DNA of 64,000 bases from Vibrio chagasii (GTDB lineage Bacteria; Pseudomonadota; Gammaproteobacteria; Enterobacterales; Vibrionaceae). Below the pieces are notes generated by a model. That model did not search any database and was not told where the DNA came from. It worked only from the letters and a program-made list of their open reading frames with translations. This document shows, piece after piece, positions 54,659 through 64,000 of the stretch. The position numbers and the translations under genes were made by a program. Every line of letters begins with the position of its first letter. Position 1 is the first letter of the stretch. Location: contig NZ_MSCI01000001.1 in NCBI RefSeq assembly GCF_002954585.1, positions 62,001 to 126,000 on the forward strand. The letters run 5' to 3'.

Positions 54659-55774
54659 TTATCGAGGTTCTTCTGCGCTAGGAAGTGCCATATCCTGAAC
54701 TTCACTCAACCCTTGTGGATCGATTTTTAGTGTTTGAGTTGGGAAAGCGATATCTGCATTGTGCTTGTGAATGATTGCTAGCACCTGTAGTAGTACATCT
54801 TGTTTCACTTCATGGTATCTCACCCAGTTGACGGTTTTAGTGAAGGTGTAGATGAAGAAGTTCAGCGTTGATGGGCCAAACTTATCGAAGTTCACGATGA
54901 GCGTCTGTTTAGCATCGATGTCTGGGTGCGTTTCAAGCATGGCTTTAACGTCATTCACGATAGCAGCTAACTTGCTTGCGTCTTCGTAACGAAGCCCAAA
55001 GGTTTCATTAATTCGGCGGTTTAGCATGCGTGAGGGGTTCTCTACCACAATGTTACTGAACACCGAGTTTGGCACGTACAGTGGTCGTTTATCGAAAGTG
55101 CGAATGATGGTCATGCGCCAACCGATACGCTCGACGGTACCTTCAATTTGACGGTCAGGAGAACGAATCCAATCACCGACTTTAAAAGGTCGGTCGAAGT
55201 AGATCATCATGCCACCAAAGAAGTTAGAGAGTAGATCTTTTGCTGCCAAACCGACAATCAAACCACCCACACCACCAAAGGTCAGCAAGCCTGATAGGCT
55301 GAGACCGAATGCTTGCATGATCGTCAGGCCACCCATGACCATAAAGAACAGGCGCGCTACTTTTGCGATCGCTTGTACTGTCGTTTCATCTCTGTTTTTC
55401 TGTTCTAAGACGTACGTTTCAGTATTGGTGATCATTCGCAAGGTGAACCAAACGAAAGTGCATATGATTAAAATGTGTTTTAGTGTTTTTAACCAGTTGA
55501 TTTCGTTGCCAAACTGGTCTTGAAGGATCAACCCAATAGAGACAGTCGCCGGCCAACACCAAAGTAACGTACTGACTGGAGTTTTCAGTGCTGCTAGTAG
55601 CAGGTCATCCCAGTGAAAAGGGGTTTTCTGTACCAGAATTTCTAAGCGATTGTGGATAATTCGCCAAGCTACCCAAGCGAGAAAACTCGCAATAGTGATA
55701 AATAGGACACTGTTGGCCCAATCACTATGGCTCTGGTTAATGTAGGTTTGTACTTGGGTTAAGAATTCATTCAT
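54659..55774 (-). CDS. MscS-family mechanosensitive channel
   Basis: A 371-residue inner-membrane channel with about four or five hydrophobic segments (one at about 20-40, others at about 65-150) and the pore helix with GVGGLIVGLAAKDLLSNFFGG, typical of MscS. The middle domain follows (DWIRSPDRQIEGTVERIGWRMT) and a cytosolic C-terminal cage domain. Length and the extra N-terminal helices suggest the YbdG-like subgroup. It opens on membrane tension to release solutes. It is a single gene. Confidence 0.88.
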   Translation of the reverse strand: MNEFLTQVQTYINQSHSDWANSVLFITIASFLAWVAWRIIHNRLEILVQKTPFHWDDLLLAALKTPVSTLLWCWPATVSIGLILQDQFGNEINWLKTLKHILIICTFVWFTLRMITNTETYVLEQKNRDETTVQAIAKVARLFFMVMGGLTIMQAFGLSLSGLLTFGGVGGLIVGLAAKDLLSNFFGGMMIYFDRPFKVGDWIRSPDRQIEGTVERIGWRMTIIRTFDKRPLYVPNSVFSNIVVENPSRMLNRRINETFGLRYEDASKLAAIVNDVKAMLETHPDIDAKQTLIVNFDKFGPSTLNFFIYTFTKTVNWVRYHEVKQDVLLQVLAIIHKHNADIAFPTQTLKIDPQGLSEVQDMALPSAEEPR

Positions 55775-55960
55775 TGTGTGTACTGCCGCAGAAATTATGA
55801 ATTGGAAATTAGCAGAAACTCGAGTTGTTCTCTACCTTTATAAATCAAGCGATTATGACAATAGTATAACCTTATTATTGCAGAACTAACTTTTTTCGAG
55901 ATAGAAACTAATGTAGGTTTGACTATCCCGTATTATTAAAATTTCTAAACAGGATTTCAA

Positions 55961-56617
55961 ATGAGCGACAAACAATATGCAGTTATCGGTTTAGGGCGTT
56001 TTGGTTTATCTGTGTGTAAAGAGCTGCAAAGTTCTGGGGCGCAGGTATTAGCCGTCGATATTGATGAAGAGCGAGTGAAAGAAGCCGCGGCCATTGTTTC
56101 ACAAGCGATTGTTGCTAACTGTACGAGTGAAGAGACGGTTAAAGAGCTAAGGCTCGATGAGTACGATATGGTAATGGTTTCGATTGGTTCTGATGTGAAC
56201 TCGAGCATTTTGACTACTCTCGTCGTAAAAGAGTCGGGGGCTAAAACGGTTTGGGTTAAGGCGAACGACAAGTTCCACGGTAAGATTCTTTCTAAAATCG
56301 GCGCTGACCATATCATTATGCCGGAGCGAGACATGGGGATTCGTGTCGCGCGTAAGATGCTAGATAGGCGTGTTCTTGAATTTATTGACCTTGGCAGTGA
56401 TTTGGCGATGACTGAAATAGTCATTGGCTCAAAACTCTTGGGTAAGCAACTTCGTGATTTGAAGCTTTGCAAAGAGGTAGGTGTCGAAGTTCTTGGATTT
56501 AAGCGCGGTCCTAATCTCACTAAAGCACCGGAGCTGGATATTAGTTTAGAAATCGGAGATGTGGTGATCATCGCTGGGCCTAAAGAGACCCTATCTAGAA
56601 AGCTACGTAATTGGTAA
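55961..56617 (+). CDS. ktrA: Potassium uptake regulatory subunit KtrA
   Basis: A 218-residue cytoplasmic gating subunit of the Ktr potassium transporter. The RCK-N Rossmann motif is VIGLGRFGLSVCKEL with the adenine-binding acidic end VLAVDID. The RCK-C domain spans about 135-218. It binds NAD(H) or ATP/ADP. ktrB follows 25 bases later. AGGAT lies upstream of the ATG. Confidence 0.93.
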   Translation: MSDKQYAVIGLGRFGLSVCKELQSSGAQVLAVDIDEERVKEAAAIVSQAIVANCTSEETVKELRLDEYDMVMVSIGSDVNSSILTTLVVKESGAKTVWVKANDKFHGKILSKIGADHIIMPERDMGIRVARKMLDRRVLEFIDLGSDLAMTEIVIGSKLLGKQLRDLKLCKEVGVEVLGFKRGPNLTKAPELDISLEIGDVVIIAGPKETLSRKLRNW

Positions 56618-56642
56618 TGGGAACTTGTAATAGGGTAACAGT

Positions 56643-58010
56643 ATGAATTCGTTTCAGCGAAAAGGTACTTTCTACACACTCACAAGAGATGAAAAGCCGC
56701 GTAAAGGCTCTGAACCTAAGATAATCCTGACCAGTTTTTTGGCGGTTCTTATTCCCTCGGCTATCTTACTCACGATGCCGGTTTTTTCTGTCACAGGGCT
56801 CAGTTTCACAGATGCATTGTTTACTGCGACTTCTGCAATCAGTGTAACAGGGCTAGGAGTCGTTGATACGGGCGAACACTTTACTTTGGCCGGGAAAATC
56901 TTGCTGATGTTCTTGATGCAAGTGGGTGGGTTAGGGCAAATGACCTTATCTGCGGTTCTTCTGTACATGTTTGGTGTTCGGTTAAGCTTGAAGCAGCAGG
57001 CATTGGCTAAAGAAGCATTAGGGCAAGATCGTAAGATTAACCTGCGTAAGCTAGTAAAGAAGATCATCATTTTTGCGCTAGTGGCTGAATTTATCGGCTT
57101 TGTATTGCTCTGTTTCCGATGGGTTCCTGAAATGGGCTGGGCAACTGGCAGCTTCTATGCACTGTTTCATGCGATATCAGCATTCAATAACGCGGGTTTC
57201 GCTCTGTTCTCAGACAGTATGATGAGCTTTGTTGACGATCCATTGGTGATCTTTACCTTAGCGGCTCTGTTCATTTTTGGTGGCTTAGGCTTTACGGTGG
57301 TCGGTGACTTATCGAGTAACTGGCGCAAAGGCTTCCAGCATCTGCACTTACATACCAAGATCATGCTAACCGCAACCCCGACTCTATTGTTGGTGGGTAC
57401 CGTATTATTTTGGCTACTGGAAAGAAACAACTCTGCGACTATGGAAGGGTTATCAACTCAGGGTCAATGGTTAGCGGCGTTTTTCCAATCAGCAAGTGCT
57501 CGTACCGCTGGTTTTAATAGTGTGGATTTATCTCAGTATACCCAGCCTGCTTTGTTGGTGATGATTGTATTGATGCTGATTGGTGCAGGCTCTACCTCAA
57601 CAGGCGGCGGTATTAAGGTATCGACCTTTGCAGTTGCTTTTGTTGCGACTTGGACATTCCTACGTCAGAAAAAGCACGTCGTGATGTTTAAACGTACTGT
57701 TACATGGCAGGCGGTCACCAAGTCATTAGCCATTATCGTGGTCAGTGGGGCGTTATTAACTACGGCGATGTTTTTGTTAATGCTTACCGAAAAAGCCGCG
57801 TTTGATCGAGTCATGTTCGAGGTGATTTCTGCCTTTGCAACAGTAGGATTGACAGCTGGGTTAACCGCAAACCTAACCGAACCTGGTAAATACATTATGA
57901 TTGTTGTGATGGTTATTGGTCGTATCGGTCCTTTGACGTTGGCGTATATGTTAGCTCGTCCAGAGCCTTCACTGCTCAAGTATCCAGAAGATACTGTTCT
58001 AACAGGCTAG
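56643..58010 (+). CDS. ktrB: Potassium transporter membrane subunit KtrB
   Basis: A 455-residue potassium-sodium symport subunit of the TrkH/KtrB family. The four pore-loop repeats are visible, for example in TSAISVTGLGVVDTGEHFT, ISAFNNAGFALFS, ARTAGFNSVDLSQ and ISAFATVGLTAGL, each with a filter glycine. With KtrA it forms the sodium-dependent Ktr system known from V. alginolyticus. A strong terminator follows. Confidence 0.94.
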   Translation: MNSFQRKGTFYTLTRDEKPRKGSEPKIILTSFLAVLIPSAILLTMPVFSVTGLSFTDALFTATSAISVTGLGVVDTGEHFTLAGKILLMFLMQVGGLGQMTLSAVLLYMFGVRLSLKQQALAKEALGQDRKINLRKLVKKIIIFALVAEFIGFVLLCFRWVPEMGWATGSFYALFHAISAFNNAGFALFSDSMMSFVDDPLVIFTLAALFIFGGLGFTVVGDLSSNWRKGFQHLHLHTKIMLTATPTLLLVGTVLFWLLERNNSATMEGLSTQGQWLAAFFQSASARTAGFNSVDLSQYTQPALLVMIVLMLIGAGSTSTGGGIKVSTFAVAFVATWTFLRQKKHVVMFKRTVTWQAVTKSLAIIVVSGALLTTAMFLLMLTEKAAFDRVMFEVISAFATVGLTAGLTANLTEPGKYIMIVVMVIGRIGPLTLAYMLARPEPSLLKYPEDTVLTG

Positions 58011-58033
58011 CGCTTTTGCTAATGAATTAAAAA

Positions 58034-58062
58034 AACAAAGCCAGCGTTATGCTGGCTTTGTT
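58034..58062. terminator. Bidirectional terminator after ktrB and msrAB
   Basis: AACAAAGCCAGC/GCTGGCTTTGTT stem of 12 pairs between the convergent ktrB and msrAB, with an A-rich left flank. Confidence 0.88.
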
Positions 58063-58092
58063 GTTATGGGTGTCGCGTTAATTGCTGAATGT

Positions 58093-59235
58093 TTAGCCCT
58101 CAAACATCTCAACGTATTCTTCATACCCTTCTTCAGCTAGTTTATCTGCTGGGATAAAGCGCATCGCCGCTGAGTTCATGCAGTAACGTAAGCCTGTTGG
58201 CTTAGGACCATCTTTGAAGACATGACCTAAGTGAGAATCACCAAATCGGCTACGAACTTCTGTGCGTGGGTACAACAGTTTGTAGTCTGTGGTTGTCACT
58301 ACGTAAGCTTCGTTGATTGGTTGGGTAAAGCTCGGCCAGCCCGTACCAGATTTGTATTTGTCTTTTGACGAGAACAAAGGTTCACCGGTCACGATATCAA
58401 CATAAATACCTTCTTCTTTGTTATCCCAGTATTTATTGTCAAACGGGCGCTCTGTCGCGTCTTCTTGCGTTACATCGTATTGAAGTGCTGTAAGCTTCGC
58501 TTTGATCTCTGCATCAGACGGTTTTACGTATGTTTTAGCATTCGCTGTTGCATTCTTACTGTCGATAATCTGGCGAAGTGTTTTAGGGTTGTCCTTTCTA
58601 TCATCACCGAAGATTTTATCTAAATACTGATCACGACCTGAAGCGTAGCGGTAGTAGTTATAACGAACCTTACTCTTCTTGTAATAATCTTGATGGTAAT
58701 CTTCTGCCGGCCAGAACTTCTCAAATTTGATCAGTTCTGTTTTTAGTGGTGCACCAAAGATTTGAGCCTTGTCGATCTCCATCATAAAGCTTTGAGCAAC
58801 GTCTTTTTGCTCTTGGTTATGGTAGAAAATGGCAGGTCGATATTGCGGACCACGGTCTACAAATGACCCTTTGTCATCGGTTGGATCGATATGTCGGAAG
58901 AATTGGTCAAGAACCTGTTCATAGCTGACAACATCAGGGTTATAGATCACGTTGATCACTTCGATGTGACCAGACTTACCTGAAGAAACTTGTTTGTAGG
59001 TTGGGTTTTCTAGCTCGCCACCAGAATAGCCAGAGACAACGTCTGTTACGCCTTTTAGTTTCTCTAGATCAGACTCTGTACACCAAAAACAACCGCCCGC
59101 GAGTGTTGCGATTTCACTTTTCCCTGAATTAGCCGTTTTATCCATTGTATTGGCAGTGCCAGTTTGGCTGACAAACAACGAAAGCAGTGGTAGTACAACC
59201 ACGAGTGATACCAATATTTTAGATAATTTATTCAT
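58093..59235 (-). CDS. msrAB: Peptide methionine sulfoxide reductase MsrA/MsrB fusion
   Basis: A 380-residue exported bifunctional enzyme that repairs both methionine sulfoxide epimers. The N-terminal signal or membrane anchor (about 1-25) is followed by MsrA with [12 protein letters not shown] (Cys49, Cys52), then MsrB with [11 protein letters not shown] and the [13 protein letters not shown] stretch ending in [13 protein letters not shown]. Exported MsrAB fusions occur in many envelope-repair contexts. No thioredoxin partner gene is adjacent. Confidence 0.93.
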   Translation of the reverse strand: MNKLSKILVSLVVVLPLLSLFVSQTGTANTMDKTANSGKSEIATLAGGCFWCTESDLEKLKGVTDVVSGYSGGELENPTYKQVSSGKSGHIEVINVIYNPDVVSYEQVLDQFFRHIDPTDDKGSFVDRGPQYRPAIFYHNQEQKDVAQSFMMEIDKAQIFGAPLKTELIKFEKFWPAEDYHQDYYKKSKVRYNYYRYASGRDQYLDKIFGDDRKDNPKTLRQIIDSKNATANAKTYVKPSDAEIKAKLTALQYDVTQEDATERPFDNKYWDNKEEGIYVDIVTGEPLFSSKDKYKSGTGWPSFTQPINEAYVVTTTDYKLLYPRTEVRSRFGDSHLGHVFKDGPKPTGLRYCMNSAAMRFIPADKLAEEGYEEYVEMFEG

Positions 59236-59438
59236 AGATACCTCATCTTGACGTTCTTTTTCATTCGATTTTGAATGTACGAATAGAGACAGGTTTTAGA
59301 TGGAAAAAATTGCACCATTCATGAAAAAAATATGTGTTAGAGAATATCTTGCTCATGAATGCCGCCAGTAGTAGGGTGTCGGTACTAACAACAAATAACA
59401 GACAAGTGATGGCGGTTATCGGTCATCTAAGGATCAGC

Positions 59439-59837
59439 ATGCAAGCAGAAGTTAAATGGGTCGAAGGTTTTAAATTCCTGGGTCAATCTCAATCAGGCCA
59501 CTCTATTGTTATGGATGGCAGCGGTGGTGCAACGGCACCAAGCCCGATGGAAATGGTCCTTATGGCCGCTGGTGGATGTAGCTCTGTTGATGTGGTAGAT
59601 GGCTTGAAATCTGCTGGTCAAAACATTACAGGTTGTAACGCAAAGCTTGAAACTACACGTCGTGAAACCGCGCCAAAAATCTTTACTGCGATTAACATTC
59701 ACTTTGAAGTTTCAGGTGACAACCTTGATGCTGAGTTAGTTGCAAAAGTATGCGCTGATTCATTGGAAAAGTACTGTTCAGTGTGCCTAATGCTAGGTGC
59801 AGGCGCAGAAATGACGCACAGCTGGGAAATTATTTAA
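59439..59837 (+). CDS. OsmC-family protein (YhfA-like)
   Basis: A 132-residue peroxiredoxin-like protein of the OsmC/Ohr superfamily. The two redox cysteines are in AAGGCSSVDVVDGL and EKYCSVCLMLG. The ATG at 59439 is chosen because AAGGA lies upstream and the length equals that of YhfA (134). The open frame extends upstream to 59334 without good coding signal. Its role is probably in peroxide or thiol stress. It is a single gene. Confidence 0.85.
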   Translation: MQAEVKWVEGFKFLGQSQSGHSIVMDGSGGATAPSPMEMVLMAAGGCSSVDVVDGLKSAGQNITGCNAKLETTRRETAPKIFTAINIHFEVSGDNLDAELVAKVCADSLEKYCSVCLMLGAGAEMTHSWEII

Positions 59838-59894
59838 TTCTGAGTAAATACTGCGCATTAGAATTAGACCGCTAGCTTCAATTTCAAACAGATA

Positions 59895-59930
59895 TAAAAA
59901 AGGGCGGAGCACTTATTAGTGCTCCGCCCT
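59895..59930 (-). terminator. Terminator between osmC-like and OmpA-like genes
   Basis: AGGGCGGAGCAC/GTGCTCCGCCCT is a perfect 12-pair stem. A run of six A residues on its left gives a U tract on the minus strand. It can also serve the plus-strand OsmC-like gene. Confidence 0.92.
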
Positions 59931-59969
59931 TATTATTGAGGAAAACATCGTGATAGCGGCGGAATATGA

Positions 59970-61037
59970 TTATTCCACTGTCTCTACGATAACCTCTTCA
60001 ACTTGAACGTCTTCTTGGTACTCGAAGCTTGGAATTGTTGCTTCAACACGACGGTTTTGTGCACGACCTTCAGCTGTATCGTTTGATGCGATTGGGTTTT
60101 CTTCCCCTTCACCAGAAGCGGTAATGCGGCTTGACTCAATGCCTTGCTCTTCGATGTATGCTGCTACTGCTGCCGCACGTTTCTTAGAGATCATCATGTT
60201 GTACTCAGCTGCACCTGTTGAATCTGTGTGACCAACAATGTTAACGGTAGACTGAGGGTATGTTTGTAAGACTTCCACAATTGGCTGTATAGCGGCTTTA
60301 CCTTCGTCTGAAAGCTCTGTGCTGTTAGTCGCAAATGTACCTTGAGAAAAGCTCTCAGTTTGCGCTTTGGTAACCACTACCTCAGCTTCCTCTTCAACAA
60401 CTACAGTTTCTGGTTCTGCGATTGGCTCAGAAGGTGCTTGAGTCACAGCCGCCACAGAAGCTGCAGCCGCTGATGCGGTTGTATTACCTGTGCCGAAATT
60501 GTAGCTAAGACCTACAGTGACAAGGTTGGAGTTTAGGTCTTGGATGATCTTATCGTCAAAATCATCGAAGTATTGGTATTCCAATCTCACAGCCCAGTCG
60601 TCGGCAAACTGTTTCTCAGCACCGATACCCAGAGCCAGTACCACATCATCTTCATCGTCGTGCATGATGTAAGCTGGGCCCGCTTTGAAGAACACATCAA
60701 ACTCTTGTTTGATCGCTAATCGGTACATTGGGCTCAACGATATTGCAATAATGGAATCACTGTAGCGTTGAGTTGTCCCGTTGTAATTAAAACTAGTGTC
60801 ATAGTCACCTAGGTAATCTGCGTTTAATTCCAGTGCAATGTTATCGGTAAAGTTGTAGCCACCGTAAAGACCACCGGCAACGGAATCATCTTCACAGTTC
60901 ACACTGTCTACACAAGCACTATCGAGCCACCCCATCCCGACTTTCGCACCAACATAAGTGGTTGCAGCGATTGACGGGGCAGCAGCAAAGCCTGAAGCTG
61001 CAATGACGGCGCACATAATCTTTGAGAGTTTTTTCAT
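59970..61037 (-). CDS. OmpA-family outer membrane protein
   Basis: A 355-residue protein with a signal peptide (about 1-24), an eight-stranded OmpA-type beta-barrel (about 25-190), an alanine/glutamate-rich linker (about 192-235, ending in PIAEPETVVVEEEAEVVVT), and a C-terminal peptidoglycan-binding OmpA domain with NIVGHTDSTGAAEYN and AEGRAQNRRVE. It links the outer membrane to the cell wall. It may serve as a phage or colicin receptor. It is a single gene with a terminator behind it. Confidence 0.9.
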   Translation of the reverse strand: MKKLSKIMCAVIAASGFAAAPSIAATTYVGAKVGMGWLDSACVDSVNCEDDSVAGGLYGGYNFTDNIALELNADYLGDYDTSFNYNGTTQRYSDSIIAISLSPMYRLAIKQEFDVFFKAGPAYIMHDDEDDVVLALGIGAEKQFADDWAVRLEYQYFDDFDDKIIQDLNSNLVTVGLSYNFGTGNTTASAAAASVAAVTQAPSEPIAEPETVVVEEEAEVVVTKAQTESFSQGTFATNSTELSDEGKAAIQPIVEVLQTYPQSTVNIVGHTDSTGAAEYNMMISKKRAAAVAAYIEEQGIESSRITASGEGEENPIASNDTAEGRAQNRRVEATIPSFEYQEDVQVEEVIVETVE

Positions 61038-61339
61038 AATCTTATCCTTGGATTAACTCTTATTGTTATCTGAATCAGTCCTTTAAAACGATTTCTTACT
61101 GATAGGCACACTGCAAATGTCAGAAAATCAAGGCATTGATCCAGTTCGAACCTATCTTGGAACTGTTAATACATTGTTAGTCTGATTGCTTATGGGAGTC
61201 AATAAAGTTGTTAAGATTTATATATTCAAAGTGCTATTTACAGGCGTTTTTGTCAATTAATTGCTGTCTCAAATGTTGGAAACAAAGAAACCTCGCATCA
61301 CCTTACATAGGTGTTACGAGGTTGTCTGAAGTTAGAACG
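61038..61339. other. Intergenic region upstream of the OmpA-like gene
   Basis: This 302-base gap holds the promoter of the OmpA-family gene (not identifiable by eye) and, at its right end, the terminator of the phosphonate operon (61289-61323). I see no gene or other clear element in it. Confidence 0.5.
61289..61323 (-). terminator. Terminator of the phosphonate operon
   Basis: AACCTCG/CGAGGTT outer stem and CACCT/AGGTG inner stem, 17 bases past the phnX stop on the minus strand. The downstream U tract is weak (TTCTTTG). Confidence 0.7.
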
Positions 61340-62158
61340 TTACGGACGCTCACCCGCCAATAAACGCTTCTCGATGTCTTCAATCACGCTAGGTAAGTCT
61401 GCAATAGTATCGATCAAGTAGTGAGGGTTTGATTTGTTCAGCTTCACGCTCGCTTTTTCACGTGCTGCTGCTAGTGTTGCTTCGTCAGCGTCTAAGTATT
61501 CTTGGTACGTTAATCCAGCCTCGTTACCAGATAGAACAAGGCCTACCGTCCACATGCCTGCGTTGTGACCTTCATCAATGCCGGGTGCTGCGTCATCCAC
61601 TTTCACACACGCTGCAACGCTCGTCACGCCTAGGTCAATCACGTTTTTAAGTGCCATGAATGGTGCAGGGCGACCACCTTGAGGTAAATCATCGGTTGCA
61701 ACCACGTTGTCTGGATGATAGTCATAATCTGCTGCTGCAGGAATTAGAACATCCATCACTTCACGTGGGTAACCGGAACAAGAACCGATTTTTACGTTTT
61801 TCTCTTTTAGGTTATTCACTACTTCAAGCGCGTTTAAAATTGGCGCTGCGTGGTCGGCAACTTTGGCTTTTTGAAGAGGCATGAATGCCGCGTAGATCGC
61901 ATCAACGTCTTCACTGGTCATCGAACGCCCGAATTGAGCATTCCAACGCGCATCAACTGCAGGGATTCGACCCACTGCTTGGATATGGTCCCATTTGCCG
62001 ATGCCCATAGGCTCACGAGCTTCTGCTAAGTCGATGTCAAAGTCGAAACCTTGTTTGAATGCTTCAACGAAGATGCTGGTTGGCGCAAACGATCCAAAAT
62101 CAACGATAGTGCCTGCCCAGTCAAAGATAACCGCTTGGATTGGTGATGTTGTGTTCAT
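61340..62158 (-). CDS. phnX: Phosphonoacetaldehyde hydrolase
   Basis: A HAD-superfamily enzyme of 272 residues cleaving phosphonoacetaldehyde to acetaldehyde and phosphate. The nucleophile aspartate is in [11 protein letters not shown], and the [11 protein letters not shown] and [14 protein letters not shown] segments are typical of PhnX. The ATG at 62158 is preferred over the upstream in-frame ATG at 62185 because AAAGGA lies just before it. It is the last gene of the phnW-pbfA-phnX operon. Confidence 0.93.
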   Translation of the reverse strand: MNTTSPIQAVIFDWAGTIVDFGSFAPTSIFVEAFKQGFDFDIDLAEAREPMGIGKWDHIQAVGRIPAVDARWNAQFGRSMTSEDVDAIYAAFMPLQKAKVADHAAPILNALEVVNNLKEKNVKIGSCSGYPREVMDVLIPAAADYDYHPDNVVATDDLPQGGRPAPFMALKNVIDLGVTSVAACVKVDDAAPGIDEGHNAGMWTVGLVLSGNEAGLTYQEYLDADEATLAAAREKASVKLNKSNPHYLIDTIADLPSVIEDIEKRLLAGERP

Positions 62159-62237
62159 AGTGGTGTCCTTTCTTGCCACTCCCATTTAAAAGTACGGGAG
62201 GAACGAATGTGTTTTAGGTTATTGGTTTAGTGTTGGT

Positions 62238-63677
62238 TTAAAGGTATTCAAAGTCTTTACAGACTTTTACTATCGCGTTTTCGAAGACTGCCAGAGCAGC
62301 TTCTAGCTCGCTACGGCTGATGACCAATGGTGGGCTCAACTGAATCACATTACCTTGTGACACCTTAAAGCTCAGACCATCGTTCAGACACTGATAAAGT
62401 ACGGCTTCTGCTTCATCGAACGCGCGGGTTTTGGTGATATGGTCGGTGACTAACTCAACGCCCCAAAGCAGTCCGATGCCGCGAACGTCACCAATGACTG
62501 GGTATTTCTCTTTCATTTGAAGTAGTTGCTCACGCATGAATGCACTGTCCGCTTGTACTTTTTCAAGCAAATTTTCTTGCTCAATCACTTCCATGGTTGC
62601 CAGTGCAGCTGCGCAGCCAATTGGGCTTTTCTCGTGTGTGTAATGCCCAAGCGATACTTGTGCTGCCGTGTTGTATTTGTCTTTGGTGACCATGGCGGCA
62701 ATTGGAACTAAACCACCGCCAAAACCTTTACCAATACATAGGATGTCAGGTTCGATATCAAACGCTTGGTGAGTAAACCACTCGCCGCTTCGACCCATAC
62801 CGTTTGGAATATCATCAATGATTAGCATGACATTGTGCTTATCACAGATCTCACGGATGCGCTTCCAATAAGCCTTGCTTGGTACTTGAACATCGGTGTT
62901 ACGCACTGCTTCGGCAATGAAGGCACCAATACCACCTTCTTTTTCAATCACATACTCAAGGTAATCGGCGTAGTGAACATCACATGCAGTCTCACTATCA
63001 CCACCTGAGTTTTGCCCGCGAAGCGATAAAGAGTCATTAAGAGGAAAAGCACCACGATAAGAAACTGCTGGTGGAATACGTTCTACGCCAGCCATTAACG
63101 GGCCCATACCTTCGCGGAAACAGGCTTCACCACCGACAGAAATCGCATCCAATGACGCGCCATGGAATGAATCCCACAATGAAACAACTTTGAAGTTGTT
63201 GGTGACATGTCGAGCCAGTTTGAGTGCCATACCAATCACAGAGGTGCCACCCGGTGCAAACAACACGCGGTTCAACTCACCACCGCAAATCTGTGTTAGC
63301 TTTTCAGCGCATTGCACGGCTGTCTCATTGGTAAAGCGACGTGGTGAAAACGGCAATGATGCCATTTGTTGAGTCACTTTATTGATGATGTGTGGGTGGC
63401 CATAACCTAGTTGATGGACATTATTGCCATGAAAGTCCATGTACTGTTTGCCCGTCGCATCTTGAATGTAAATGCCTTCAGCGGCTTCAAGTGTGTCTAG
63501 GCAAGGTGTTGACATCGCTTGATGGAGAAACACGTCTGAGTCGCGTTTTAACATCGCTTGAGTCGCCTCATCGTTTAACGACTCATTCCACTTTTCACGT
63601 GCGGGTGTGGTGTTCACGTCGCCTTCACTTCGAAAGTGCGTTGCCTTTAGTGCTGGCTCTTGGTTAATTATTGTCAT
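62238..63677 (-). CDS. pbfA: (R)-1-hydroxy-2-aminoethylphosphonate ammonia-lyase
   Basis: A 479-residue fold-type I PLP enzyme that resembles class III aminotransferases. The PLP lysine is in GKGFGGGLVPIA, the aspartate for the pyridine nitrogen is in LIIDDIPNGMGRSGEW. In operons between phnW and phnX this family (PbfA) is an ammonia-lyase, known from Vibrio splendidus, that turns hydroxylated 2-aminoethylphosphonate into phosphonoacetaldehyde for PhnX. Context is the main evidence for the reaction. Its ATG overlaps the phnW stop (TAATG). Confidence 0.85.
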   Translation of the reverse strand: MTIINQEPALKATHFRSEGDVNTTPAREKWNESLNDEATQAMLKRDSDVFLHQAMSTPCLDTLEAAEGIYIQDATGKQYMDFHGNNVHQLGYGHPHIINKVTQQMASLPFSPRRFTNETAVQCAEKLTQICGGELNRVLFAPGGTSVIGMALKLARHVTNNFKVVSLWDSFHGASLDAISVGGEACFREGMGPLMAGVERIPPAVSYRGAFPLNDSLSLRGQNSGGDSETACDVHYADYLEYVIEKEGGIGAFIAEAVRNTDVQVPSKAYWKRIREICDKHNVMLIIDDIPNGMGRSGEWFTHQAFDIEPDILCIGKGFGGGLVPIAAMVTKDKYNTAAQVSLGHYTHEKSPIGCAAALATMEVIEQENLLEKVQADSAFMREQLLQMKEKYPVIGDVRGIGLLWGVELVTDHITKTRAFDEAEAVLYQCLNDGLSFKVSQGNVIQLSPPLVISRSELEAALAVFENAIVKVCKDFEYL

Positions 63678-64000
63678 TACTTAATTTCCCAGTACATAGC
63701 ATTCTTAACAGCGCCAATGAGGGCTTCAATATCAGACGGATAAACTTCACCAATGTTACCAATGCGGAAGCAGTCTGCGTTTGAGACCTTGCCCGGGTAA
63801 ATCACAAAACCTTGTTCTTTCAAGCGCTCATAGAACTCTTTAAATTGGTAATCGCTGTGTGTTGGAGAATAGAAAGAGGTGATGATAGGAGAGTGAAGTT
63901 CATCAGTAAGTAGTGGTTTAAACCCCAGGGAACGCATGCCAGCAACTAAAGTGGTTTGGTTAGTGTGGTAACGATTATGGCGAGCTTCGATGCCGCCTTC
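63677..64000 (-). CDS. phnW: 2-aminoethylphosphonate-pyruvate transaminase, C-terminal part
   Basis: The last 107 codons of phnW; the start lies past the right edge. The frame is open to the window end and reads [21 protein letters not shown], then [20 protein letters not shown] and the C-terminal [22 protein letters not shown] segment typical of PhnW. The enzyme moves the amino group of 2-aminoethylphosphonate to pyruvate, giving phosphonoacetaldehyde. It overlaps pbfA by one base. Confidence 0.92.
   Translation of the reverse strand, partial: EGGIEARHNRYHTNQTTLVAGMRSLGFKPLLTDELHSPIITSFYSPTHSDYQFKEFYERLKEQGFVIYPGKVSNADCFRIGNIGEVYPSDIEALIGAVKNAMYWEIK

Noticed and set aside
55957..56679. A 240-codon reading frame on the minus strand opposite ktrA
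   Set aside because: It is the antisense of a confident KtrA gene, with serine- and threonine-rich low-complexity content typical of antisense frames.

Overview
The window is a stretch of a marine gamma-proteobacterial chromosome that reads as a Vibrio, most likely from the Splendidus clade. The grounds are a complete luxPQ pair, a Qrr quorum-sensing RNA gene, ktrAB, a GbpA-type chitin-binding LPMO with its c-di-GMP riboswitch, an OmpU-like porin, a MsrAB fusion and a phnW-pbfA-phnX phosphonate operon. The gene content (luxPQ, gbpA, hcp-hcr, a caa3-type oxidase) fits the second, smaller Vibrio chromosome, but that is inference. I saw no rRNA, tRNA, insertion sequence, prophage or CRISPR array. 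The window looks like ordinary chromosome with several well-preserved regulatory RNAs and sites.

Layout. 1-6 kb: codBA cytosine salvage, a qrr gene with sigma-54 promoter and two LuxO boxes, and a DUF3302/HlyD membrane pair beside an AraC-type regulator. 6-14 kb: urea transporter, a divergent FMN-protein/MocR pair, an amino-acid exporter, an overlapping Lrp-LysR regulator pair with a LysE-type exporter, and a lipoprotein hydrolase. 14-19 kb: hcp-hcr (nitrosative stress) behind a sigma-54 promoter with NorR-like sites, then a long-form GAPDH. 19-25 kb: a hybrid histidine kinase and several small conserved proteins. 25-30 kb: luxP-luxQ (AI-2 receptor) and a frameshifted PilZ/YcgR-like gene. 30-37 kb: HopJ-like, DUF1289-CWC, YegD-like chaperone, porin, FAH hydrolase, LysE exporter and a phosphohexomutase. 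38-46 kb: a cytochrome caa3-type oxidase operon with assembly and heme A genes. 46-51 kb: gbpA, a helix-turn-helix protein, a DUF3313 lipoprotein gene with an in-frame amber codon, DUF3820 and aroG. 51-58 kb: manC-manB, a MscS channel and ktrAB. 58-64 kb: msrAB, an OsmC-like protein, an OmpA-family protein and the phosphonate operon running off the right edge.

How the genes connect. LuxP and LuxQ sense AI-2. In known vibrios their signal passes through LuxU and LuxO (not in this window) to sigma-54 qrr promoters, and one such target lies 22 kb away here. Two features belong to c-di-GMP signalling: the GEMM-I riboswitch in front of gbpA and the broken PilZ gene. Two sigma-54 promoters (qrr and hcp) can be read by eye with exact GG-N10-GC spacing. 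The caa3 operon carries subunits I, II and III, Cox11, SURF1, heme A synthase and heme O synthase, plus a CxxxC thioredoxin-fold-like protein, so it appears self-contained for assembly.
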